This document shows, piece after piece, positions 24,901-36,008 of a stretch of 64,000 nt of DNA (position 1 is the first letter of the stretch; each line of letters starts with the position of its first letter). Source of the stretch: Phaseolus vulgaris (taxonomy: Eukaryota; Streptophyta; Magnoliopsida; Fabales; Fabaceae). Location of the stretch: positions 3,494,791 through 3,558,790 of the forward strand of contig NC_023753.2 in the NCBI RefSeq assembly GCF_000499845.2, read 5' to 3'. A program made the translations under genes and the position numbers. A model generated the notes under the pieces. That model was not told where the DNA came from. It did not search any database and was given only the letters and a program-made list of their open reading frames with translations.

Positions 24901-25058
24901 AGGTTTGCGTACGAAATAGGCCATATACATACACCACTACCGCCATATTCTTGGAATAAAAGAATTTATGCTTGGTGCTCACTGTCTTTATCACATAACC
25001 TTGATTGCAGGATGAACCTGATCCCCAGTTTCATGGCAACAGTTCAAGAAATACTTAG
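21978..25058 (+). CDS. FAR1: FAR1 (FAR-RED IMPAIRED RESPONSE 1), domesticated Mutator transposase transcription factor
   Basis: Exons are 21978-24041, 24132-24188, 24360-24428, 24520-24588, 24688-24756, 24852-24902 and 25011-25058. Together they make 2427 nt (808 aa), close to the ~827 aa of Arabidopsis FAR1. The domain order is diagnostic. An N-terminal FAR1 (WRKY-GCM1-type) zinc finger has C82, C106, H129 and H131. A MULE transposase core follows, with acidic residues D259 (S-F-D-T-T-Y) and D321 (I-T-D-Q-D). A SWIM finger has C548-x-C550...C560-x-H562. The tail of short repeat exons matches my memory of FAR1 itself rather than FHY3 or FRS paralogues. FAR1 and FHY3 activate FHY1/FHL and thereby phytochrome A signalling in the nucleus. 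The start is the first in-frame ATG after the acceptor at 21897; an ATG in an upstream exon cannot be excluded. Confidence 0.95.
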
Positions 25059-26755
25059 AATTTTTCTCTTCTCTGAGATGATAGTTTCCTTAAAGGCCAT
25101 CAAGTTTCTATGTGGTGACTGAAAAGACGATTCAAGGAACATGGGCACTTCATTATCTTGACACACCAGTCCATACATAGTTTCTTTAACTAAATTTACA
25201 ACTGAAGTTTTGTTTACCTCACATCTGGACAACATTTCACCATCCTGTATTGTACATGGAAGTTGCCCACTATGTTAGGTATATGAGCTCCAAATTCTGT
25301 CTCCACTTGCTTTGCCTTCACTGTAGTGGACACCTTACAATGAACATATGAATGAGTAAAAAATTTTTTGCTTTCTGCGTATCTTTTGTTTCTGGTGGCA
25401 CAAAAGAGGGGAATCAACTGTTCTCAAATTGGAGTAAGAGGATGTCACGAAATCCTGTGCTAGTATACTGAGAAAGAATATATTCAGTTTCACCCGTGAG
25501 ATGCAGAAGTTGTTTTTGGCTACTGATAGGAACAAATACAAGCACACTATTTTTCATGATAACCACGAGGTGTCCATTAGAACGATTTGTATAATGAGGT
25601 ATATATTTATGTAGTGAAAGAGATGGAGTGAACTTTTATATCATAGCTTACTACTACTACAAGATCCTTTTCTGAAGATCGTTCTAACTGTTGTACTATT
25701 GATGTTGTATTTAGAGTGAATGGGATGTTAGCGTTAAAAGTTTCTGCATTCCCCATCCCCTCTTTTTAACCCTCTGAGAGAAAAGCTTTACGAGTTCCCT
25801 GTTGTATGTAGTAGAACGATTTTGTTATTTCTGCATTCTGCATCCATATTGGAACCATCTTAATACAATTCAAGTGATTCATTCTAAGGGAATTTCTTCC
25901 TCCACCTCTATAGTCACCTTCATATTTTGGTGAAAACTGAGATTTATCCTTAATGAAATTAAAATGATTAAAGAAAATATTTTTAATAGATAGTTAGGGA
26001 AAAATAGATGTTAATATAATATAATTTTTTTATAAAATATGTATCCTAAATAAATTAAAAAATTGAAGAAACAAATAATAAAATTGAAAGGTTGCACCTA
26101 ACCAATTATTGTTCAAACCATTAATAAAAAAACTATTGTTCAAGCAAATATTTATGTGGGACAGCATCTATAGATAGTTGAGTAATACTGGTCTATATTT
26201 CTTTTAAAATCACCAACTATTGCAGGAAGTGGCCATGGATTTATTTGCAATAAATTTGCTTTCGTTTCAAACCTGGAATAAAATAAATGCAATTTTTTTT
26301 CCTCTTTAAAGTTTCTACAACTATCAATTTGATTTTTCATGCAAGCCAAATTCTTAAAAAAAGTTTATAACATAAAAAAAAATACATAATTAGACTGGCT
26401 TATTTATAGTAATATATAATGAGATTTTATCATTTTATATAAAAAATCATTTTATTGTGTGATGTGAAAAAAAAATGAGATAAGGTGTGATAAAGTGAAA
26501 CTACAAACAGGGAAATCCATCATATGTTGGTGAGTGATGTGTTTTTGTAAATCTCAAATTTTAAAACACATAAAATTAATATAAATATTAAATTTTACTT
26601 ATTAAAGTAAAATAATGTGATAGGAAAAGGAAGAAATTAACTTATTAAATTGTGTTTCCATAAAGATAAACATTACATAATTTAGGAGTATAATTTTCAA
26701 GTTGATTTAAATAATTTGTAAAAAGAGAAAAAGGAAAAATAGTTAATATTTTAAA
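25059..26755. other. FAR1 3' UTR, then intergenic DNA
   Basis: The region up to about 25900 has the base composition of transcribed DNA and probably includes the FAR1 3' UTR, although no frame or splice pattern is supported in it. From about 25950 to 26755 the sequence is AT-rich with no gene seen. Confidence 0.4.
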
Positions 26756-26783
26756 TGGCCGTTACAAATTTATACAACGGCTA
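26756..26783. promoter_or_regulatory. Pair of divergent MSA (mitosis-specific activator) elements
   Basis: The minus strand at 26756-26766 reads TGTAACGGCCA and the plus strand at 26773-26783 reads TACAACGGCTA. Each matches the MSA consensus YCYAACGGYYA at 10 of 11 positions, and they are separated by 6 bp. MSA elements bind three-repeat MYB (MYB3R) factors and drive G2/M-phase transcription. The pair lies 166-193 bp upstream of the start codon at 26949. Match and position are seen; cell-cycle control is inferred. Confidence 0.65.
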
Positions 26784-26948
26784 GTTTTCTATGTTCCAAT
26801 TGTCTGAACTAAAAGGAGGGTTTCATTACGGGAAAACTAAACGTTTCGTTATCTTCTTCTTTGTTAGTTGAATCTGAAACTGAGAAGATTCGTGAATCTG
26901 AGAGTGAAAGTGAAGACTAAACAGATAGTGTTGAAGAGTTCGTATGTG

Positions 26949-29900
26949 ATGGAAGTTGGGTGCAACTCTGGGTCAGAGAATCACTCCCCCAATGCCTCTG
27001 CTCCTCCTCCTTTTCATTCTCCTACCGCCTCCGTCAATTCCAAGATCGGAAAGGTAAGCTTTCCATCTTTATTTTCAAACGTTTTTCATCCTCAATTTCG
27101 GTATGCAATTCGGTTGTCTGCTGTTTTTATAGTTTTCTGCCATCCTTGTGTTTGTTTGGTGTTTAATGGTTCAAAACCCTAACCTTGTGAGCCACTGATC
27201 CAATACTAGTTCTTTTTGAAACCCTAGTAACAGGAGGACCTTGTTGGTCGTAGAATTACTTAAGATCCAAGTGGAAACTGACAATTTAGACTCGAGTAAT
27301 TACAGAGATGAGTGTTGTTTTAGAACTGGTCTTAATGAGGAGTTCCTCTTATTCAGTAACATGTTTTTGGAATTTGGATAGTTCAGATGAAGTGAATGAA
27401 CGAACCCAAGGGTCTGAAAAAATCTAGCAAATTCATGTAACAAACGAACAGTTACATTAACTAGGATAATTTAAGTGCCTAGTTGGATTCATATTGCATT
27501 ATCCTAATCACGTTTAAATTTCAGCTAACTTGATTTTGGATCCACAATTGATTTGATTGAGTTAAAACAATATAACTACTGTGAACTTTTAGAATATAAA
27601 TATCCAAACATAAATTACTTCACTCCAAAATCAAATTTTTAACCAAAATTAGTTTTGCTAACACAAACTAAGTAGCTGGTTGAAGTCATCTGTTGAAGAG
27701 GAGTGACGCCAGCTTGGAAACTTGCTTTAATGAAGTACGCACTGCAATGATCAAATAATTTGATAGCTCAGGTTGATCACGACATTATTTTCTAGAAGAG
27801 TTCAATAAATAATTTTCATTATTTATTTATTCTTTTGTTATTTATCTATTTGTACTGTAAATAAATTGTTTGGGTGAGTCTATAATAACTCTGTGTTTTC
27901 TTTTACTGAATGGTGCAGAATAAATTGAGTAGGGAGGCTGGTCAATCTACATCAAGTGCTCTTAACAAGTTCAAATCACAAATTAGAAAGCCTCCTCGTC
28001 GTAAAACCTCTCCTATTAACTGGTTCCCACGCAAAAAAGGGGATACCTACATGAATAGGAAAATTAAGATGCTGCAGGTTTTGCCATAAACACATATTTT
28101 TAACTATTAGTATTTAGTTTTTTATTTCTGAATTCCAATGCTAACACACATTTGACCTTTTCAGGAAGTAGATGGTATAAATTTGACGCTTGATCAGACT
28201 CTAGGCAGTTCTTACCCACATTATTCAAGAGTGCTGAGAGAGAAAATCGCGGCTAGAGAAGCGGCGCATAAGGCAATGGAGACCCAAAGAGCTGCATTAG
28301 TGGAAGCCTCTTGGTGTCGTATTTTACGTGCTGCCGGGTAAATATTTTCTGCAAACTGTACTTGGCGTTGTTGAATTCTAATTTGTATATTGTATTTTAT
28401 TTATGTGGTGCCAGGTAAAGTTTTCTGGAACCGTGCTAAGCATTGTTGATTTCTAATTTTTTTATATTGAATTGAATGTCTGTTTTTGATATTGTTGTTT
28501 TCAGGATTCCTAGTGATGATGCAGAGGCTCGACTCTTAAAGGCAGAAAAAAGTGCGGAAGAAGCTTTTGAGACAGCCCAGGCTATGGGTGTTATTATGTT
28601 TGACTTGCCAAACTGCCCTAGGAAGACAGACACATCCTCTGTTCACGGAGAAGGATCATATACCCACGCTGTTACTGCATCTTTTGAAACTGCCTTTGAG
28701 GTGGACAGAGAAGTGGCTGCTGCAGTGAAAACTGCATTTATTAGGCTTGCAAACTCTACTTCATTTAGTAAAGGTGAATTCAGAGAACTGCTAAGAAAAA
28801 TTAGTGAAAATCCAGATACGGAAGAAAGTGATCAGGACCTGGTTGAGTTCTGTTCAGAGTATGAAGCTGAGTCTGGGGCAGAGTTTGTTTCAGCCTCTCA
28901 AAAGAGTGACTTGAACTCCCAAGAGTTAGATTCAAAGATACCTTTTCTTGGGAAAAGCAGGTGGAGGAGACAGTCTCTTGAGAACAGAATAAAACTTGTG
29001 GGTATGATGATTGAGAGGTTAAAATGTTTTCAAGAAGATGAACTTTCTTCTCTCGCCACTATAGTTGCAACTTATGGTTTGAATGCTTCCTTGGCTGAAG
29101 TGCAGAATGCCAAACTGCACAATCCAGACTCTTCAACTGAGTATTCATCCTCTTTAGCGACTAATTTTCCTGCAAGAAGAATGTCATCATTGGGATGGGG
29201 AAAGTTAGCCTTGGATGTGACGAGAAAGAAGCAAGTTGAGCCAGAAGTACCAAGCCTAGATAAGTTTTTGGTTAAGCACGTGACAAAACTTGAAAGAGAG
29301 ATTTGGGAAGCCAAACAAAACCGAAAGATTGAGACAGAGCCAGTGAGGGATAGCTCTCGTAAATCTGTTGATGAAACTCCACCAGAGATGGTACCTGATT
29401 TGGGAAGTATTCTAGTGAAGAATTATTCAAAATTAGAGAAAGACATCAAGGAGGCCAAAATTAAGTCCGGACAAGAGATGCCAGCAGTTCCAAGCGGCAT
29501 GCCAAACAGGCAAAAGGATCACATAGACGTACCAAGCTTAGATAAGGTCTTAGTGAAACATGTCTCAAGACTTGAAAAGGAAGTCCAAGAAGCAAAAACC
29601 AGAAGAATGAACGAGAATAAAAGTTTGAAGAAAAAAGTTTATCTAGATACATCAGGTGAACTGGATTCAACTTTGTTTTCTGATGAAGCATTGGATAGCA
29701 AAGAAAACATAAATTCAAATACTGGGTTCAATTCAGGGGAAAACAAAGATGGGTTGGAGAAAATACTGGTAAAGCCAGTGCACAGATTGGAAAGAGAGAA
29801 GCAGCATGCTTTGTCATTGGGAAGCCGTGAAAACTACAAACAAAGAATGAATCATGAGGCAACCAATGTTCAAGATGGTGAGAGCTTGGATAAAGTTTTA

Positions 29901-30631
29901 GTAAAGCACGTCTCTAGACTGGAGAAGGAGAAAATGAGGAACAATCTGGAGGAAGAATGGGGCCAAGTTAAGAGAAGCCACAGAAACAACCATTTAGAAA
30001 CAAATGAAGGCGGTCTGGATCAGGTGTTGGTTAAGCATAAATCCAGACTCGAGAAAGAAAAGATGGTTGCTACTCAGCAGCCAGAGACCTCAGTTAGTCA
30101 TTCAATGACTCGTCGTGAAGCAAGGGCGAGAGAGTTGCAAGAAACTTGGGGAGGATTGAGCTTAGGAAACGCCCATTTAGAAACAAATGAAGGTGGTCTG
30201 GACCAAGTGTCGGTAAAAATTAAATCCAGGCTTGAGCGAGAAAAGATGGTTGCTGCTCAGCAGCCAGAGAACTCGGTTAGTCTCTCAGTGACTCGTCGTG
30301 AAGCAAGGGAGAGAGAGTTGCAAGAAGCTTGGGGAGGAGTGAGCCTAGGAAACTCCATTAAACCTCGCGTCTCTAGGCTTGAACGAGAAAAGGTTAGCCT
30401 TATCTAGCATGTCTGATTTAGCTATCAGAACTTCAAAAGTTTTTCCAAAACCAACCTGCTATTATATTGTGTGGTGTTTGACACTCTAAATTCCTTGCAT
30501 GATTTTTTCTTTTACATTGACAGTTGCAAAATGTTATTGACTCTGCCTAACCTGCTTTGCTTGGTATTTTGTAGGCTGCCTGGATTAAAGCCGAAGAGGA
30601 GGAGAGGAAGCAAGCAATGAAAACACTTTGA
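26949..30631 (+). CDS. Unrecognised plant protein with repeated L-V-K-H-x-S-R-L-E-K-E motifs
   Basis: Five exons are 26949-27053, 27919-28077, 28165-28337, 28505-30392 and 30575-30631. They make 2382 nt (793 aa) with all junctions in frame. The N-terminus is Ser/Pro-rich. A basic patch follows in exon 2 (P-P-R-R-K-T, F-P-R-K-K), then an Ala/Glu-rich likely helical segment (about 105-200). The C-terminal half carries a charged motif near residues 397, 445, 490, 563, 607, 649 and 711, and partly at 766. It reads about L-D-K-V-L-V-K-H-V-S-R-L-E-K-E. Copies six and seven lie in a 61-codon tandem duplication. No signal peptide, membrane segment or enzyme motif is seen. Heptad-like spacing suggests short coiled coils. 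The upstream MSA pair suggests expression at mitosis. I do not know a named family. Confidence 0.88.
29991..30356 (+). repeat. 183-bp in-frame coding tandem duplication
   Basis: CATTTAGAAACAAATGAAGG begins at 29991 and again at 30174, a 183-bp (61-codon) period. The two copies are highly similar at DNA level throughout, which indicates a recent duplication inside the last large exon of the repeat protein. Confidence 0.88.
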
Positions 30632-31535
30632 TTGCAATATTTTGTACTATTCATTCATTCATTCATCCTTGTTCATAAAAATGTGCTAATACTTATGTAT
30701 TTGGCTTCTTAATTGTACTTCAGCTTCTGACAAATTGTTTGATCCTTTCAAAAAGGGACTTTATTAATGGGTCCATCTCATAGTCGTCTGTTTGTTTGCC
30801 CTTTGTTTTGATTTTATCCTCTACACTGACAGAGAATCAACAAAGTTATAAGAAATGTGAGCAACTTAGTCAATATGTTGTCCTGGGATAGAAGTTGAAA
30901 TAACTGATTTCAGCCAGCATATGAAATAGACTGTCAGCACGTTAATAAAATCTGTATCAAATGGGAGCCATTGATGTAAACAAACAATGATAAATTCAGA
31001 ATCTTTACACTTCAAAAATTATTTCACGTTTTAAAATATTCATCAGATTTTGTAAGCCTGTCCTGTATTTAATAATGGCAATGCAGAAATATTGTTTTCA
31101 TGGTTAGTTAGTGTATGTTTAAGATAATAGCAACACAAGTATTTTTTATAAGTTCTGTATTTAAAAATGAGCCAAAAAAAGTATGTTTTTAATTTTTAAG
31201 ACTCTGATTATTTGATTAGTGGAAAGCAGAAAACGGAAAGATAAAGGAGTAAAAAATTCTTTTGTCTATCTATTTTTCTCCTGCGAAACCACCCCACTAC
31301 CACCCACATTTATTTATTATAATATTAGTATTATTTCATTGATTGATAAAAAATATTAATTATATGGAGGATAGTTCTAGAACGGTGGGTGAGGTGGCAT
31401 GGGAGATGATTTAAGTTCCAGGTCACAGCCTTGACAGTGACGAAAAGCTGCATTATTAAGCTACCTTTACTCTTCCTTTCTTCTCACTTTCATCAATCCA
31501 TTGTTTTGTGTTTTTCCGATCATAACAGAACAGCC
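30632..31535. other. 3' UTR of the repeat protein and promoter of the next gene
   Basis: No separate gene. A CATTCATTCATTCAT run occurs just after the stop codon (about 30648-30665). The last 100 bases before the ATG at 31536 are probably 5' UTR of the small zinc-finger gene. Confidence 0.45.
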
Positions 31536-32706
31536 ATGGGAGGAGGCAATGGCCAGAAATCCAGGATGGCGCGTGAGAGAAACATGGAGAAAAATAAATC
31601 TTCCAAGGGTATCTATTTTTTATTTTGTTTCAAATTCTCGTCGTTTCCTTCTCTCATGTCTTTTTATTTTCTAATTCTGTCTGTAGGAAGCCAGTTAGAG
31701 GCCAACAAGAAGGCCATGAACATCCAGGTACCTACCCTCTTCACCCCCTCCCAATCTCATTCATTATTTATTTTTTTCTATTTACGATTTACTTTTCTAG
31801 ATACAGCTATAATTATAATAAGCCGAAGGACTTTGGTTCTGCAAATTGCCTACCTAATCATATCTGCTTATACTACTCTACTTTATTTGTCCTCACTCTT
31901 TGAAATTGCTGTTGCCTGTGAGGAGTGCCAAGACTCCCACGCACTCCTTTACATATTCTTTTATCAAGTAATAAAATTTATTAAAAAAATGTGTAAACTT
32001 AGGAGAAAGGTTTATTAAATAAGAAACACGACTCATAACATGTTTGGATTAGTCTCTGGAAGACATGACTTGAGTTTAGGGATGGTCAAAATGGTTTTTG
32101 CATTGACCATGATGCTTGGACGTGTGTTGGAAACACATGGTTCTAAACTGTGGACTCAGTCGGACTCAGTCTTATTGAAGCATTTGGAAGTAGCTTTGCT
32201 TAACACTGAAATAAAGTCTTATATTTATTCCAAATCCACCCCTGATAATGTTTATGTTTGTCCTGATGAATAGCAAGACAAAACACGTTTTGCTAATTAC
32301 ATAACCAAAACAATTTTGATTGCAAATTTCTGAACAAAACTGAAAAATCAATTTTTTGTTATCTGCTGTTCCAGCAAAAATAATATTCACCTTTGCTTAA
32401 AATCAACTATACAAAATCAATTCCACATGTGTATATTCAAACATGTACTTAAATAGTATGTTCTTTTATAGACAAATTATTGAATCCGTTTACCTATGTG
32501 ATGACTTCTGCTCCTGTCTCTGTGGCCGGTGTTGTTGCTGGCTGTTGAAATTGATGAATCTCGGGGACAATGGATAACGAGTGCAGTGCAAGGTGTGCAT
32601 GCAGACATTCATTTGTACCACATCCGAGGTGAAGTGTCGGGAACATGCTGAAGCCAAGCATCCCAAGGTTGATCTCAATGCTTGTTTTCCGCATCTTAAA
32701 AAGTGA
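31536..32706 (+). CDS. Small 4F5/SERF-type protein with C2H2 zinc finger (At2g23090-like, 77 aa)
   Basis: Three exons, 31536-31608, 31687-31727 and 32587-32706, make 234 nt (77 aa). The N-terminal 38 residues are G/N/K/R-rich (M-G-G-G-N-G-Q-K then M-A-R-E-R-N), which is the 4F5/SERF-like signature. The last exon encodes a zinc finger C-K-V-C...H-A-E-A-K-H with two Cys and two His ligands, followed by F-P-H-L-K-K at the end. I recall this exact two-part layout for a conserved family of tiny plant and animal proteins (At2g23090 type). Their molecular role is not well established, so none is claimed. Longer open stretches over exons 1-2 are wrong-frame intron read-through. Confidence 0.92.
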
Positions 32707-33484
32707 CCATCACGGTTTGTACAATATGCTTATGTAATACTGATAAACATTACCGCGTTCACCAACCAACTATACTTGGTTAACCAAACTATCTAGAACA
32801 AATCTCTCAATGCCAATTTCAAGTGTTAACTGATTCCAAGTTAATTTGAGATTAAGATTATGAATAAGTTATGATTTCCTCACCATTCAAGCTCCCGTTA
32901 CATTAGTCACTTCTGTTTTTTTCCTTGTCTTATTACATCTCATTGTCAAAGATGTCAATCAGTTATTTTTTATTTCTCATCTTTGTGGATCTTTACTTTC
33001 TTGGGATGCTCATCAATTTTATTAATGTTGGTTTGATGTCGGATAAAGTTGAAGTATGAACATGTGATCCACATCCAAATCAAACACTTATTTCCACTAT
33101 GAATTTGTGTACTAGCTGGTGGGTGGGAGACTAGCAGGGATGGGTAAGAAGGCTGAAAATTAAGACCCTTTCTCTTGCTGTGTGTGCCTGCATGCGTTAG
33201 AGATTGTTCGGGGTTAATTTGGTAAAAAAAAAAGGGAAATGAAATGGATAAAAATAGGAATTATGAAAAAGGTAAAATATAAAATAAAAATATTAGAGAA
33301 TTAAAATAAATAAAAAAATATGAAATAAATTTCACTCCATTTTTACTTTATTTTCATGTTTATAAAAATTCCTCGCATCTCATTTGATTTCTTTCTCCGT
33401 GGCACTCTGCTTGCATCTTCAATATGTTTGACTCTTTAGGTTCCTTCTCTATAAGTGACCTATTCACAGCAATCACATTATTAG
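32707..33484. other. 3' UTR and intergenic DNA
   Basis: The part next to 32706 is the likely 3' UTR of the zinc-finger gene. The remainder shows no gene. An A-rich run lies at about 33220-33330. Confidence 0.4.
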
Positions 33485-34203
33485 GAACAAAAAGTGGTAT
33501 GACAATATAGTCGAAGGATTCTTACACTCAGTAAAACTAGGCAGTGACACAAGTTTAGCAGTATGTGGCAAGGGAGATATTAAACTGGGGGTACAAGGAA
33601 GAACATAACTAATAAGTGATGTGTTCTATATTCTGAGTTATGTATTAATTTACTGTGTTGGTCACATAAGAGAAACATGTGGCTATTTTAATTCAGAATG
33701 GAAAATGTTGAATTTATCATCAACAGAAGGGTATTATCATATGATCCATTCTATGTTGGCAAGTAGGATGTTCCATGTAGTAGCCTCTACTGTGTTGTCA
33801 AATTGCTTGCAAACAAACATAAAGGAATTTGCTTGTTTGTGGCATGAAGATATGGACATTTGAGTTACTAAGGCTGAGAACACTCTACAATACACAAGGA
33901 TGGTAAAAGGGTTGCCTCAATTCTAACCTTCTACTATTGTTGTTAAAAGAGTCATACCAGAGGACAAGTGAAGTAGAATTAAACCAACAGTTAATCACTT
34001 CAAAATTTTGGTTGTCTTGGACATGTTCATTTTCCAGATGCTAAAAAGAATCAAACTTGATCCTAAGAGTCAGAAGTCTGTATCTTTTGGCGTCAATGAA
34101 GAATAAAAGGCTTATTGGCATTTACAATTGTTACCCAGAAGATTGTAATCAATAGGAATGTAATTTTTGAAGAAGAAAAAGGTTGGGATTGGGAGAATTG
34201 AAA
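33485..34203 (+). mobile_element. Ty1/Copia retrotransposon remnant, internally deleted
   Basis: In changing frames broken by stops, the plus strand resembles a Copia polyprotein. First comes the tail of gag with the gag-pre-integrase region (33485 to about 33925), including a C-G-K-G-D-I-K-L segment and the G-L-P-Q-F stretch. Immediately after this comes sequence normally found far downstream, near the C-terminus of integrase (about 33930-34203, ending in an E-E-E-K-G-W-D-W-E-N block). The catalytic integrase core between them is missing, as are protease, reverse transcriptase, RNase H and both LTRs. It is a dead fragment. The assignment is from family knowledge, without a search. Confidence 0.75.
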
Positions 34204-36008
34204 TACTTCCTAGGAATAGAAATATTTTGTTGTAATTTTGTGTGGAATGGTTTAATACCCAACAATTTTTTTCATTAATTACTTTGAAGAGTTAATAAAA
34301 AGTCAAATTTAACAGAGGAACAATAAAAAAAAAACTACTATTCAAAGTAAATAATTTTAATATCAAGTTTTTTTATTATTATTGCATTGTACTTTTTATT
34401 TGACAAATTAAATAGTAGTTTTTGTCGTTTTCTCTTGTTCTTTTTAGAAAAAAAATCAGAATAATTCAACATGTGAGGTCTTTTCTTCTCCTGATAAATT
34501 TGAGTTTCAACCGACTTGATTTTTTTTTTGGTGTGAAGTGGTTGGTATAAATTATTTATTTTACCACGACAATTGAAAATCGTGTTCGTGAAAATTGAAG
34601 ATTCAATATCATTTCCTTGTTTGTGAGATTTTACATCTGAATTCTTATTTTATTCAATTTTAAGTCTCCACTTCGAAATCAAAAGATTTCTTTTTTAATT
34701 TATAATAACATCATTTCTTCTTTTTACTGTAAAAAACAGAATATTTTCTCTTTTACTAACATTAGAAAAGAATCAAAATTTCGGATTCAATGTGGAAATA
34801 TTTAGTATTAATAAAACCTTTCTTGAATGAGAATAAATTAGCAAACTTACTCATCTATGAAAATTGATATACAAAATCAGAATCCACTACTACTAAACTA
34901 AACGACAAACTAACTATTGAAATTATGATTAGATGAATCTACATGCAATAACATAAATTTAAACACTGTTTTTAAATCAACAACTATAATTTCTCATTTT
35001 ATTTTCTAAAACGAATCTATGGTATAATCACAAGTGTTGTGATTTTCCATTTTTCAACCTCTTTCGTTATCCACTATGTTGCACATTTATGGTTATTCAC
35101 TGACCTACAAAGTTTGTCTGTCAAACACTTCTTCGGAAATCAATCTGTGTCATGCTTAGAACATTCATATTTAAAATGCAGGATTGAATAAAGTGTAGCT
35201 GGAGATGTTAAAAGTAAGATTAACATTATAGTCTGAATCATTGAATTGTAACTGTTCACAGTGCTTTTTGTTCTTGAACTGTTGAAGTCTTGCAAGTTGA
35301 AGCAACCAAAGATTTGAATCATAAAATGGCAGGTGCGTATTCTGAAAGAAAGAAAGTTGATTAAAAATAGTACCAAAAGAGGAATAGTCCAATCTAACCA
35401 ATGCAGACTGCCATTGATACACAGCATCCTATGCTGACCCTTCTTCATTATCAACAGTAGAAGACACAAAGTCCACAACTTTCGTTCCAGTTTAGTGGAG
35501 ATGTTAGGTGGGAAGAAGACACTAATCAGTAATCACGTTTATGGCCATGTCCACAATTTCAGACAGGTAAGTACTTAGTGCTCCATTCTGTCCTGCAGTC
35601 AACACTGTTTCCTTCTGAAGCAACCAAAAACCATGTAACAAGTAACAACAACAAAACAATAAATAATAATAACAATAAGTGCTTCTAACTCATAAGTCAC
35701 CAAGTTCCAATAGAAGGGGTGGGGTACCCCACAGAACGCGCTTAGAAGACTCTATCTCACAACTGAAATCTCACACAACCAATACGTGACTTTTCCACTC
35801 ATCCCCAATTTGAACCATAATATAATAATTTGACCATGACTCACTTTTCTTTTTCCAACCACTGCCAACTTGGTCCACTTTTTTCTTCTCTTCTCTCTTC
35901 TTTAGTCCTTACACTTCACCTTTTCTTTTCCTTCCTCTTTCTAAAGTCTGCCTCTTTCTTTCTTACTTTCTCTCACTCAACAAAAAAATTGCTCACAAAG
36001 GAGGAATA
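34204..36008. other. Intergenic, with LRR gene promoter and 5' UTR at the right end
   Basis: 34204-35100 is AT-rich with no features. 35100-35650 looks like ordinary non-coding DNA; antisense open frames there have no recognisable content. The pyrimidine-rich stretch at about 35880-35985 is the probable 5' UTR of the LRR gene. Confidence 0.4.

Noticed and set aside
31431..32018. 195-codon open stretch over exons 1-2 of the small zinc-finger gene
   Set aside because: It is in a different frame from the real exons, has no family resemblance and runs through two introns; the spliced 77-aa model explains the region.
32040..32273. 77-codon open stretch in intron 2 of the zinc-finger gene
   Set aside because: No recognisable motif and located inside an intron; I see nothing to support a nested gene.
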